Shown here in pieces: positions 11,774 through 25,837 of a stretch of 64,000 nt of DNA. Both the position numbers and the translations under genes were made by a program. The stretch's first letter is position 1. Each line of letters starts with the position of its first letter. Below the pieces are notes generated by a model, which worked only from the letters and a program-made list of their open reading frames with translations, did not search any database and had not been told where the DNA came from. Source of the stretch: Spizellomyces punctatus DAOM BR117 (Eukaryota; Chytridiomycota; Chytridiomycetes; Spizellomycetales; Spizellomycetaceae); NCBI RefSeq assembly GCF_000182565.1, contig NW_015971543.1, forward strand, positions 841,397-905,396. The letters are read 5' to 3'.

Positions 11774-12481
11774 CTACTTCCAGTCTCTCCACCATTCCTT
11801 GCCTCTTGCGGCGGGAAGGTCTGATTCGTATTCTTTGCGGGGACCAATGCCCACGGGCCTGCAAATGTGGCAATATTTGTCCAGGATGCACCATCTTGAG
11901 CATATGCGCTAGATTTCAAGGATTTTCCTTACCAATGCCAGAGATGATCTGGGTACATGTATGTGTGTAGAATTGTGGAATGATTCGGTATGAAAACGGT
12001 CAACCATACTGGATGTTGAATTGCAGTTTTACCTCTTCCACCAACTGTGCTCAGGGCCCAGTACGGCATCTTGGGCTCCTTTTTTTGTTTGGCCTCCTGC
12101 TGCTCCTCCTTGTGTTCTTTCTATCAAAAAAATGGTCATTTCTGAAGAGAAGATGACTTTTGCAGCAAACCAGGAAACCTTTTGCCAGTAACGATCAATG
12201 TAGGCGAGCTCCCATTCCATCTCGTGAGACAGTCCAGGAGGAAGCTCGGGACTGCCAGGGATGTACACACTGGGCCAGGTCACCGCACTAGGTGACGGGA
12301 TCGTTGGCACAGGTGCGAGGGGAGCATGGTACTCGGGAACAAATCTTCCATAGTGATATACTTTTTTGGTCGGAGGGGAATGCCGTATTTCATAGATTGG
12401 CAGCGATGTCCCTTCCTTTTCGGCTGCCGCTGTTGTCGTTTTCTTTGGCAGCGGCGGAGGTGTCCTACAATCTCTAAACAT
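11774..12481 (-). CDS. Conserved-looking 163-aa protein, function unknown
   Basis: Four exons join in frame: 12481-12179, 12120-12033, 11948-11933 and 11858-11774, with introns of 58, 84 and 74 bp that all have GT...AG ends. The protein begins MFRDCRTPPPLPKKT. It has a Pro-rich middle (IPSPSAVTWPSVYIPGSPEL), a charged helix (KKEHKEEQQEAKQKKEPK) and an aromatic tail that ends RGKEWWRDWK. There is no clear signal peptide or membrane helix. The many Trp/Tyr/Pro residues and small size recall small mitochondrial or axonemal structural proteins, but I do not recognise the family. The 16-nt exon is unusual yet needed to keep the frame open to the stop. Confidence 0.6.
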
Positions 12482-12570
12482 TTTCAAAAAGAACAAAAGG
12501 TATATGAGGCGTCCCGTTCCCCCGTTGTGTTGGTGGTGGTGGGCTGAACCTTTTACGTACATTCACCCCC

Positions 12571-12591
12571 CGTTCGTTCGTTCGTTCGTTC
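12571..12591. repeat. (CGTT)n microsatellite
   Basis: Five copies of CGTT plus one base, in the 284-bp spacer between the divergent 163-aa gene (start 12481) and the HMG-CoA reductase gene (start 12766), so probably in a shared promoter. Confidence 0.9.
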
Positions 12592-12765
12592 AATCCGTCA
12601 GGTCATCGAAAGATGCGATGCGTCGATTAAAAACGCGCAGTGCCAGTGGTGTGATGATTTTAATCGCATGTATTTTCGGCTAAAAATGGGTCGACAAAAC
12701 ATAAAGTCTTGAACGGAATTTCCTTCCCCTCCGAACATGCGCATTTACGACAACTCTCCTCAACA

Positions 12766-15700
12766 ATGGCTGTGGAAAACCTCTCTTCATGCAATGGAAA
12801 CGAGCAACAAGACGGAAAGCTTGCAGTTTCACAACGGGAGAGCTTTCACTCGATATGGTCGGGTTTTTACAAAAAGGCCCTCAAAGAGCGACAAAATCAA
12901 CTGAGACTTGTCTACACCCACCTATTCCCTTCCCAACCTTCCCAGCTCGTCAGTCCCTTGTCCGCTGGTCCTCGCTCACCAAATGGTGGACCTGCGGAAC
13001 CCCCTTCCCCCGAACCGATCGACGATGCATTTCCACTCAATGGCCTTGACGAGCAGATCGCTGACAACATGGTCGAAAACTGTGTGGGGTAATTATTGAC
13101 AACCTTGCTCACACTATGCTGTGCGGATATGCTAACCAATGCATGGTCGCGTTACGTGCATCACAGAACACTCGGTCTGCCCGTCGGTATTGGCCTCAAC
13201 TTTACCATCAACTCCATCCCGACTGTAGTACCCATGTGCATTGAAGAGCCATCCGTCGTCGCCGCTGCTTCAGGCGCTGCAAAAACAATTTCCACCTTTG
13301 GTGGAGGTTTTACTGCGACAACCACTGATAAAAATATTATCTACGCTCAAATCCAAGTGATGGATATAGAAGACGATAGAATTGCTATCGCATTAGAACA
13401 GGTGTGTGACACAACCTGTTGATGTTTGAAAATCCACTTGTCTAAATAGCAGCATATAGGTCAAAGCACGCCGAGATGAAATCATTTCTTTGGGCAACCA
13501 GTTCTGCCAAAACATGGTCGGTCGTGGAGGGGGTGTTATGGATGTGACAGTTCGGCAGGTAATCCGACGGTCCGACACCAAGAGGCCAAAAGAAGTTCGA
13601 TTAGAGCGATCATACGGGAGCTGGATAGTAGTCCATCTCCACATTGACGTCTGTGATGCAATGGGTGCCAATTGTGCCAGTGCTGTGGCGGAAGGGACTG
13701 CTCCCCTCATTGCGAGTTTGACGGGTGGACGGATCGGGTTGCGGATCGTCTCTAATTTGAGTGTAGAAAGGATGGCCAAGGTATGCATTGAGAAGCAAGG
13801 AGCTTTTGCTGTTGACCTCGAATAACGTGCGAATTTTTTTTTGTATAGGCTTCCTTCCGGGTGCCAATAGATAAACTTGGTTACAAAGGGATTTCTGGTC
13901 AGGATCTTGCATTTCGCGTCGTTGAAGCCAATGAATGGGCACGATCGGACCCATACCGCGCAACGACACACAACAAGGGCATCATGAACGGCATAGATGC
14001 AGTGGCTTTAGCCACTGGACAGGATTGGCGAGCCATTGAAGCGGCTGGTCATGCCTGGAATGGCGTACGCGCAGACAACTACCGTCCCTTTACGGATTAC
14101 TGGGTAGAGGAGGAGGACGATGGACGTCGATACCTGAGAGGCGAATTGGAACTACCAATGCCAGTAGCTACCAAAGGCGGAGTGTTGAAAACAAATCCTG
14201 TGTACTCTTATACCCTGGGCTTACTAAATAAGCCCGATTCGAAAAGCTTGGCAAAGGTAGGCGGTAAAGTAGTGGCATGAGCGTCTGTGGAGGTAGACTC
14301 ACACGATAGCCGGTCATTAGGTGATGGTCGCCGTTGGCTTGGCCCAAAACTTTGCTGCTCTTCGAGCTCTTTGTACTGAAGGTATTCAACGCGGACATAT
14401 GTCTCTGGTAAGCAATTAATCACACCTTCCTGGAGGCGCTCGTATCTCCAATGCTGACTCTGTGCCTTTTCCCGTAGCACGCCCGGAACATTGCCATTGC
14501 TGGTAAGCGTCAGAGCTGTTATAATGGTATCACTCCTATACTGTTTTTGTTTACATTTTTGTTCCTGCAGCTGGTGCACCGCCTCATGCAATCGCTGAAT
14601 GTGTCACTTTTATGGTTGAGACTGGACGGTTTACTCGAAGTGCTGTGAAGGAGTATCTGACGGCACACGAGGTCCACCACAAAATTCGCTTGAATGGCTC
14701 ATTTGAAGATATCCACTCGGCCTGCTCGTCATCTGATCTCAATGGGATGACCAATGGCCATGCAAATGGGAATAGCCAGGAAGATGAAGCGCCACCGAGT
14801 TTGTTTTACTTTGAAGAATCTGATTTGACTGCATCTCGGACGGCTGGTGTTGAGGACCGTGTGACACTCAACGTTGCTTTCCAAACACTTGGTGCCAAAC
14901 CCGTCCATATTGAGCTTGTACCAAATGTTCCTCCTACAAAGGTGGTTCGGCAGCTGTTTGGAGAAAAGAGTCACGCCTGGCTTTCTGAGCTCTACGGCCT
15001 GCTGGAATCGCTGAAGCTTATCACAATCAAGCCCGAGAGGGCCAACGTCATTTTGGCGAAAAAATTGAAACTGCTGTCAGTTTTGCTCAACATCCTTATT
15101 CGGCGATTGGTAACAGCCCATCCGTTGGAAACCGCGCGCTTCATCAAGCGGATCTCCAGCACCCGTTCTGCATCCTCAGAGTCGGACTTGAATGGAAGCA
15201 ATGGGGACTCGCCTACAACTGAGACACCACCATCTCACAAGCTTGGTTCCGGAATCTTTCGTCACCGCGTCATCCTTGACGTTGACCTCAAGCACATTTC
15301 CTCCACTGGCACTGACCACCTTCGGATTGGCTTCCCGTTGATTCTTGCTATTTGGCAAGTTTTCGAGTTTCGTGTTCAACAATGGGTAGGAGAGCCTCTT
15401 CTCGCACGAGCGCTCATCGACGAGCAATGGCGCGTTGTTCTTGCCTTGGTGGATGCTCCTCTTCGCCACATTGCCCCAACCGCATCATCACCAGAATCCT
15501 TCAAAGCGGTGATGACGACCCATGCTAAACGGTTCCAATCGACGATATTCGCCCTGTGTGATGCCATCTCTTTCCCAGAAGCCATCGTCACTAGTAGTTT
15601 GGTTCGGGTTCTTCGATGCATTGGCAAACGCCTAGAGTGTGAACACGCGGTGGCACATGATCTCTCTTCCTCACGATTATTACGTGACTTGAAAGACATG

Positions 15701-16009
15701 ACCGAAAAAGGATGGAGCGATGACGGGGGACTAGGCAGTGGAGTAGTCAACTCCTTTCTGCTCTGGTTAAAGATTGTTAAGGGATGGAACGAGGATATGG
15801 TCCGTGAGAAAGCGTTCCGAGCCGCTGGCGGTGCACACGTTCATCAGCTGTTTAGAGAGGAAATGGCGGCGTTCCTCGGCGATGTCAGCCGAAAGCAAGA
15901 TTTGGTTGAATTGTTAGACTCGGTGGATGAATGGCACGTTTTGGACAGATCAAGGCTGAAGGATGCCATGATGTTATTTAGAATTCATTATCAAATTGAC
16001 GTAATCTGA
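12766..16009 (+). CDS. Class II (bacterial-type) HMG-CoA reductase with long C-terminal extension
   Basis: Exons 12766-13088, 13167-13401, 13460-13780, 13849-14256, 14321-14407, 14478-14502 and 14571-16009 give 945 residues. Residues ~100-505 are a complete HMG-CoA reductase: the catalytic Glu in [30 protein letters not shown]; the catalytic Lys in [11 protein letters not shown]; the [16 protein letters not shown] segment; and the catalytic His in [14 protein letters not shown]. The wording and the absence of sterol-sensing membrane helices put it with class II enzymes such as that of Pseudomonas mevalonii, not the usual fungal class I enzyme. These interconvert HMG-CoA and mevalonate using NAD(P)(H). 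After a Gly/Asn/Glu linker, residues ~545-945 form a mostly helical region I do not recognise. The introns show it is a settled nuclear gene. The start is the ATG in CAACAATGG. Ancient transfer from bacteria is inferred. Confidence 0.92.
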
Positions 16010-16385
16010 CATGTAATACGTTAGCTGAGACTTTTTTTTAAAGACTTTATAATATATTGAATTGCCTGAACCCACGAGAGATCTGTTGCATGCTTTGGAA
16101 AGCGGACTTTTGGGCGAGAGAGTGTGCTCGGCACACAATTTGCAGCAGCACAAGCACACGACTACCCTTCCGTCGGACACAGGATATGGATCGGGGGACA
16201 ACTCCATTTTCTGGCACCATGATGTGAGGTGATCTGGCTACAATCTGATGTCTGGATGTAATTCATTACCTCTATCTGTCGAAAGCTTTTGTTAAAGGCT
16301 GACCCACATTTAGGACTGGGGATTTAATTTATGGTAGAAGTCGGTTTGCAAACCGTTTCATGATGTGACTCGACGGTCATTACAG
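16010..16385. other. Intergenic, 3' of the HMG-CoA reductase gene
   Basis: No supported gene. It contains an A/T-rich stretch just after the reductase stop. Confidence 0.5.
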
Positions 16386-16994
16386 TAGAAAGCCTCTACC
16401 GAAAGTATGTACGTCCGGACGACGTGTGTGCACCTATAACCATCAATGACATCCGGCTACAACACCGACCCTTCGATGTCAAGATTTTACGTTGGACACG
16501 GGGGTTAAGTGTGCTGTAGAAGCCCGGAAGCCCTCTACAGAACGCTTTGCCCTTTGTGCGCGGCACATCGTGGAAGAGAGGGCTCACCACCTCTTGCTCG
16601 TGAGGTAGATAATATCAGTAGTATAAAGGATTTCATGTAGCTGACCTTGTCTTAGGGAGTGGCTCTCCACATTCCCTTTTCGTGAAGGGAGCGATGAAAA
16701 AGAGAAGCGGATTCTCAGCGGAAACATTTACAAGAAGATTACAAAGGACACGAAGATGGATGCATCAGGCAGGTGGCATATTGGGCTTCGTGAAGACTTA
16801 TCGGAACATTCGTTCAAAATAGGGTTTTCTGAGGCATCCAACGAACCCCTCGACGAGGGTCTGAAGAAAAATGTGGAGCCCGCCTTGCGCCGACGCTCTA
16901 CGCAAAGAGCCTACCTGCCGGTGAGCTTGTTTGTTATGGCATTTTTATAGACGTGCATTCTAAATCGTCGCATTCTCAATAGGCGCCGCCCTGA
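16386..16994 (+). pseudogene. Possible 3' part of an RGS-like gene, no 5' end found
   Basis: Exon-like blocks 16386-16490, 16541-16604, 16656-16920 and 16983-16994 join in frame across GT...AG introns of 50, 51 and 62 bp and end in TGA. The product contains SLYRKYVRPDDVCAPITIND and RFALCARHIVEERAHHLLLV, which resemble the middle and end of an RGS domain, then a charged tail with GRWHIGLREDL and a stop after RAYLPAPP. No exon encoding the start of an RGS domain or a start codon could be found in 16010-16385. It may be a relic, or a gene whose first exons I cannot read. Function is unproven. Confidence 0.3.
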
Positions 16995-17733
16995 AGCCCA
17001 TTCTTGCGTCTTTCTTGGGGCCTTTTCGGGTACAAGTTGGGTGTAGCTGTAGGAGGCTACCCGCGTATATCACCCAGGAGGGGGATGATATACTTTACAA
17101 ACTGGACTGGGTCAAGGCAGCCCCTTGTTCGGAGACCAAAGACATGTAATCAAAGAGTGTGAATAGCGGTCGGACGGCTCTTTGAAAATCGTGGCGGTTC
17201 ATTTGATGATCCCTAGGAATTGCGGAGGATAGGATAGCGTGCAAATACGCGATTTGCAAGGCATAGATGGGTGTTGGATGTTCCAGACTACTCTCTGACG
17301 GAGAAAACACGATCGGGAATGCCGCCTATTGAACGTCGCTGCCACCCAAAACCGCAACTTATGATGAGCGACGGGAGGGAAAGGGTGTCAACAAGGACCT
17401 GAACGCTCCTTTGCACACAAGGAGCTCCTGGTTGGGCCTACCCCCCAAAACTGGAGGCCAAACTGCAAGCCTCAGCGTTCATCGCAAAGCCTTGATCATC
17501 CCCGTTGCGGAATTTAAGGCTTGATGTGATGACGTAACTGTAAATACGACTAAGCCACTCGCTGCGAACATTCCCACCCGCCAAGCGCCAACACGAACGC
17601 ATTGCCATTTGCATCACTTTTTCTTTCCATCAACAGCAACTTGCAAGATTAACGCGATCTTAACGCTCGCTACCACCACACAACTCGCAAAACAAACAGC
17701 TTTTGGGAACCCTTTCAGTTTGCATTCTTGGAA
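16995..17733. other. Intergenic, upstream of calcineurin A
   Basis: A 71-codon minus-strand frame at 17095-17310 has no recognisable features. The rest is probably the promoter and 5' leader of the calcineurin gene. Confidence 0.5.
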
Positions 17734-20212
<2,479 letters not shown>

Positions 20213-20453
20213 ACTCGCAAAAGCCACATTCCCAAAGTTGATGAATATGCCAGCCAGTAAGGGACGAGCACTGATGCCGATCAAACAAAGAGAGCGGCTC
20301 TTGGTCAATCGACCTATCACATTATGGATATCCTGATCTGTCGCAACCGTAAGAATGCTTGGAAATTGTATGTTTCTTTTCAACTTTAAATGTGACCGAG
20401 TATTGTCTATACCGTTTGTGAGGATATCAATCTATATGTACATGGATCATATT

Positions 20454-22416
20454 TCACTCTTCTATTGGGAAAGCTAGACAAAATTTGTCCTTGTCCAAGA
20501 GTGACATTGACTTTCCGTCTGGATTCCACTCAAAACTCAACACTTGGAAATTGACTGAAAACACGAGAAAAGAATTTGTCAATTCCAACATGGCCAATTT
20601 CACACCATTACGCATTATACTTACCAGCAGGAACCTCAACGGACTCGCATCCATTGACCTCCCCACCCTGCCACATGTAAATAACCCCGTTTCCACAACA
20701 AAATGCCAATCTATCAGGAATGACTGGATTCCACCGCACCATTTTGACTGGATTCGTTTGTTGAATCAATGCTACCTGTCGGAGCTCGACGAGATCCCAG
20801 ATCCAAAGGCAGGTCGGCATATTGTCTACCAATGGACCATCCTCAGCTGTTTATATTTCATTAGAAAAGCAACTATGTGACTTACCATTGCGTGTTACGA
20901 TTAACCGTCCATCACAGCTAAACTCGCATATCCCGACGCCCATTCGAGGGTTAGGTTTATCAGGGTCCGGCCGTGATTGGGGAATGGTAATAGGTGGACA
21001 AAGGACTTGATCTATTGCAAAAAAAAAAGACCCCAAAAAGAATGTTGATTATGCAAAATGGCAAACGCAAACAAAAAATCGATAAAAATCGTACATCGGA
21101 TTTTTGGGTGTGCTGCTTGACTCCAATTCGCTATTCCCGTCATTGTGTTTTCATTTTCTGGGTCCGTTTCCTTAAACACTGTCTAGTGTATTCAATCAGC
21201 TTTTTTTAACATGTTGAAAACACACACGCAAAGAAAAAAAAATACATACAATGTCATGCGGTACCAGTTCTCTTGGATGCGAGAAATCAATGAGAGGTTG
21301 CCATGTATAATAATTTAATAAGCGGACCTAATGTTGCTCTTTTGTTCAATACTTGTTTTTTGTGATGGATAGTTGAAAAGGATTTATGTGAACTGAACCT
21401 TTTGGTCAAAACTTCCTATAGCCAGAAACTGACTAGAAGGTGACCATCGCACTGTTTTGATTCCTAGACCCGTGTCGTATGCAGAGTAGGATTTGATGAG
21501 GCGGCCGTCAGGGTAGTAAATGTGGATTTTATACTAGAGTGAATAAAATTTTTTTTTCGTTGGGTTGAGTGAATTGTTGGGTCTGGCAAATAATACAACG
21601 TTTCTGGAGAGAACTTACGTCCAACATTGTTTCCCAAGCCGCAATGAACCGTCCATCAGGGGACCATGCAATGTCTTCCAGATCGTTCGTGTCCAGGGCA
21701 AATCGCTATGCAAAAGTTAATGAGAAATGTATTTTACTGCTGATCAGAGCTCATTTTCAGCATCGTACTTTTAACAATGTCCAATCTTCACAATCATATA
21801 TGCTGAGATAGTCTTTACAGTCTTTACGTTCAGCGAGGGCAAAATATCGCCCGTCCTGACGGAAGCAGTAGCCTGTGCAATGCGGTGAGGGTGTGGCAGA
21901 GGGATGGAGTGTTTCTTGGCTAGCATATACCTTTGTCAGAGTATTTTGGGTATTGTATATAGTATGCTTCTTTGGATGTGAGGGACCATACCGTTATTCG
22001 TAACTATGTGGTCGATGATTAATCAAATTAACGAGAAACCCCATAAAAATGCGAAGCACTAAATCAAGAAACCAAACCTGAAAATCCGAAAAACTCAACA
22101 AATGCCGTGCGTCGGGTGCCCATTTGACGTCCACCAACCCCGATACCCCTTCTTCAATCTTTGCGGTCCATTCCTCATCTTTTATACTCCACACTTGAAG
22201 TATACCCAATTTGAACGATGCGCATAATACGAGTTCAGAGTCTGGACTCCAAGAGACGTGTTGGATGTTGTCGGTGCAGGCAAAGAGGTGGAGGATTTGG
22301 AGGCTTTCCGCGTCTCGAATGACGAGCCGGTGTTGGACGGCTGTGGCGAGGTAGAGACCGTTGGGGGAAAAATGACAGAGATTCAAAGACTGTTTGTAGA
22401 GTTCCGTAAAGTCCAT
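20454..22416 (-). CDS. WRAP73: WD-repeat protein WRAP73 (WDR8)
   Basis: Centrosome/spindle-pole WD40 protein that works with SSX2IP/Msd1-type partners in anchoring microtubules. It starts [20 protein letters not shown] (exon 22416-22078). The next exon begins at 22003 with [20 protein letters not shown], a WRAP73 hallmark. Further blocks include [75 protein letters not shown] and [20 protein letters not shown]. It ends FCLAFPIEE at 20454. Several introns of 60-90 bp, plus a long T/A-rich one around 21000-21240. WRAP73 is widely conserved and in flagellated cells is also linked to basal bodies. Confidence 0.92.
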
Positions 22417-22682
22417 CGTTTGGAGAGCGTGGAAAGTACCTCCGCGTTAGTGCGTAATGCTTTACAAGTAGGTCTGAGATCTCTACTTTCAAAGCGCGCG
22501 ACGACCCAAAGTCGTTCTGGACAATCGGACATCATTTGCCCTAATGTGGCTAGATGAGGCTGACTGATCAAAAGTCTTGCTGATCATTCTTCCAGCGAGA
22601 GCAGTCCTTCCAGTTACAAATATGTACATGATGTATTTGCATACACACATCACCCTACCGGCCGATTACATATTGAGTTCCA

Positions 22683-23390
22683 TCACCGCCATCCGCCAAA
22701 ACATACCGGCCCATCTAACACGCCATCGTCCTCCATGGAATCCACTCTAGGTGGCAATTGCAACGTTAGACACGGCAGTGGGGGGAAAGATGGTATCGTA
22801 GGTTGATCCTGCGATGGATCAATAGCGTCTTTTGGAGGAACAGGGGGACTAGGTGTGTTCCACCCGAGTGTAAAGGTAGGAAGAAGAGGGAATGAGGGGA
22901 CCGGATCGTAAGGGCCATCTGCTGGTAAGATGGTGTCATAGGCACTATCGTGCCGCTCAGTTGTTGTAACAGCTGGATCAGTATGATCGGGTGCATGCAG
23001 CACATGAGCGTCTTCCACTTGGTTGCTGCAGTCCATATTAGCCGCCAAACATCTTCTCCCGACTGTCATCCCATCCGGCCCATGTACTTTTAACACTTTG
23101 AAACCAGTGTCGTCATCATTCCCTGCTTCACGTCGAAGGGTGTGCAAATCCGGTCCGCGAACTTTGAGAACTTTAAAGGACCGTTCAGCGTCGTCCACCC
23201 GGCCTGATCGTAACAGTTGAAACGACCGACCAGCACACACACCCACGCCCCAATGGGTGAGCTCGGCCAGCGATGAGCCACGTGGCGGGACGGTCTCGAG
23301 GTGTGTTGGTTCATCGACGTGGTTGTTGTCGCCGGCTTGTACAAGGTGTTTGGGTTTTCTGCGCATCTTTTTAAAGAGTTTCGATAGCAT
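22683..23390 (-). CDS. Hypothetical Pro-rich protein with an internal repeat
   Basis: An uninterrupted 235-residue frame from the ATG at 23390 (the frame continues upstream only with TTG). It starts MLSKLFKKMRRKPKH. Two copies of the motif FKVLKV(R/H)GPD lie about 30 residues apart near the middle. The last third is rich in Pro and aromatic residues. No membrane helix or known domain is seen. Its length and internal repeat make chance less likely, but it could still be spurious. It lies 267 bp upstream of the WRAP73 start on the same strand. Confidence 0.45.
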   Translation of the reverse strand: MLSKLFKKMRRKPKHLVQAGDNNHVDEPTHLETVPPRGSSLAELTHWGVGVCAGRSFQLLRSGRVDDAERSFKVLKVRGPDLHTLRREAGNDDDTGFKVLKVHGPDGMTVGRRCLAANMDCSNQVEDAHVLHAPDHTDPAVTTTERHDSAYDTILPADGPYDPVPSFPLLPTFTLGWNTPSPPVPPKDAIDPSQDQPTIPSFPPLPCLTLQLPPRVDSMEDDGVLDGPVCFGGWR

Positions 23391-24681
23391 TGAGCGGCAC
23401 ACTATACCGAGTATTTTCAAACTACCGCGGTAGCAATGTAAGCCGTCACATTGACACTAAAAAGTCCACACACTCGACGTTTATCCAAAAAATAGTCCTT
23501 CAACTCAAATGGACGTTTTATGGAAAGAAATAAACCTTGCCAAAATGCTTTTAAACCTCTTTTTTTTGCCCTTTTGTGAAGTTGACGCGGGTATCCCTTT
23601 TTGCACGGATTACCCAACCAAGGAATGGCGGAGTAAAACAAGGTTGGCATGTGAACAGGTTGAAATGTGTGTGTGGTATGTGGCCCTTTCAACAAGGCGA
23701 AGCCAAATAATGATGATATATCTGCCTTTCACCCTCGGGGATGTGTGAAAAGGCTGCCTATGTTTTGAATGCCTTGATTTGCCCTTGATCTACTCCCTCC
23801 AATAACGGAGGGGCGTTGCAGCTTTATGAAGCGGACGCGAGGCGAGACAAGAGTGGGGGAAGGTTGATTCTTTATAAAGGCATGCAATGCGTCGAGCGTT
23901 TCATGAAAACACAACGACAGCCACGGGGAAAATGACCGAGCCGATAAGCCTCCCCACATGATGCGCTGACTCGATGGCTGCTCGGCTGGACATTAAGCGT
24001 ATCTATTGCTCGATGCCACGAACCTCCACGCCAAACTCCCTCTACGCCTCTTCGTCCAAGTAGCTTGCTTGCCGCAATAGATGCCAAGATGAACGGCATA
24101 ATCCATCCACCACCGACATCCACAGCCTCCACTAGGAGCGCTTCGCCTCCCCACAGCAACTCGCTAAAACGGCTGGCTGAGTTTTTCAATCGGACCTCTG
24201 TCACGTGGTAATGGATCCAAACGTTCCAAACCGCGCACTCGGAGGCAGATTCCAATCAAACATTCTAACCGGTTGCAGTATGCACAGCCTCTGCCTTGGC
24301 ACGTCCACAAAAAAGGCGTATGGTGCCAAATTCCCGGCAAAAACAAATCTAAAACTTTGCCTCCTTTCCCCTGTCCATGAATAGATAATGTTGCCAAAAA
24401 GGGAAAAATTGATACTTGCCCCTTTTTCTTCCATTGTGGAACCTTCGCTATTTCCCAAATACGCGGAACCCTCCGCAGGTGGCCCATTGTTAGAGCTACA
24501 ACTTTCTGGGCGTATTAAGTGTGAAATTCCCATTTTTTTTCCCACGTCCATTTCCTTTCGCCGTCGTCGTCGTTTTCTGTTCTTTGTCGTCGTCGTCCTT
24601 GTCCATCGCCGTCGTGGTCCCCATCGCTGCCGTCGTCCATCGTCCCACGATCCTCATTCCCCTTCACACACACACGCAGCT
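23391..24681. other. Divergent intergenic region
   Basis: About 1.3 kb between the minus-strand hypothetical and the mannosyltransferase. A CGT/CGC-rich microsatellite-like stretch at about 24560-24625 lies in the presumed 5' leader of the right-hand gene. I see no convincing gene. Confidence 0.5.
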
Positions 24682-25837
24682 ATGCGATTAATGGTATCAC
24701 CAAGACGGCCGTTACGGCGAGTGATCAAACTGCGTCGCTATGTTCGTGCGTCGATTGTCCTTACGATCCTGTTTTGGCTCAAAGACTGGCTGTGCTGCGT
24801 CTTTATCATTGTATACTGCTACATCTCCTGGAACATTGCCAAAGTCAATTACATTGGGTCAGGGAACGACGGCTTCCCGCTTCACCTTGACACTCTGCCT
24901 CCCGCTCCCGATATCGACTTTACGGCACTTGCCTCTGCTCGAGCACTCTTGGCAAGCAGACCGCACAATGCCACCGCAAGTGACGAGTACAGTCGCGCAC
25001 AAGACTTTGTCACCAAGAGCGAAGAGCTCCTCCGCTGGGGCCCCGAGTCATCCGAGGCCGACCGGCCCATACCGCCCATCATGCACCATATTGCTATCGA
25101 GATGAAAACCCCGATTCCACAAAAGTGGCTGGACGCTCGGGATGCTTGCAAGCAAGTGCATCCTGACTGGACATTTATGTTTTGGGATGATGCATCTGCG
25201 GAAAACTTTATTCGGAAGGAACACCCATGGTTCCTTCACACTTGGACAAATTACAAGTATCCCATCCAACGGGCCGATTCGCTGAGATATTTAGTTCTAT
25301 TTACCTATGGAGGAACATACCTCGACATGGATCTTCAGTGCAGACGGTCGTTGGACCCATTCAGAAAGTAAGTTTTTGGGCCCCGGAAGGGCCACTACCG
25401 GTTTTCATCTCCGTACGAATTCTGACCGCGTTATTCCTTTTTGAATGTGCCTCTCTCACTCTAGATTCAAATTCGTTGCTCCCGCTGCTCATCCTGTTGG
25501 AATCTCAAATGGTTTCATTATGACGTCGCCAAAAAACTCCTTTCTCCGACAGTTGACCAGCAATCTCCAGTACTTTAACCGCTGGTACCTCTCCCCGTAC
25601 ATAACGGTCATGATCTCTGCCGGATGCATGTACGTGTCCTCGCAACACGCCATTGCATCCGATCGAAGCGAGCTCATGGTCTTGGGAGGGCTCAACAACA
25701 AGCTCAGCGGAAATGTCACAACGCCCATCTTTACCCACCTAGGCGCTAGCAGCTGGCACGAGAAGGACGCAAAGGTGTTCAAGGTGTTGGGCAAGGTGCT
25801 CAAATCGATACCAATATTTGGAAAGGATTACAAGTGA
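24682..25837 (+). CDS. Inositol-phosphoceramide mannosyltransferase (SUR1/CSH1/IMT1-like, GT32)
   Basis: Two exons, 24682-25367 and 25465-25837, give 352 residues. The enzyme adds mannose from GDP-mannose to inositol phosphoceramide in the Golgi, making MIPC for the plasma membrane. Seen: an N-terminal basic segment, then a hydrophobic stretch (about residues 30-55, LTILFWLKDWLCCVFIIVYC) acting as a signal anchor; the GT32 opening IPPIMHHIAIEMKTPIPQKW; HPDWTFMFWDDASAENFI; YPIQRADSLRYLVLFTYGGT; and the catalytic DXD motif as TYLDMDLQC. The second exon carries GISNGFIMTSPKN and YITVMISAGCMYVS, typical of the Sur1 branch. The start is the ATG after CACACGCAGCT. OCH1-type mannosyltransferases are the alternative, but the second-exon motifs favour Sur1. 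Confidence 0.88.

Noticed and set aside
13393-13971. Long minus-strand open frame (192 codons)
   Set aside because: It lies antisense to reductase exons with catalytic motifs and has no family features.
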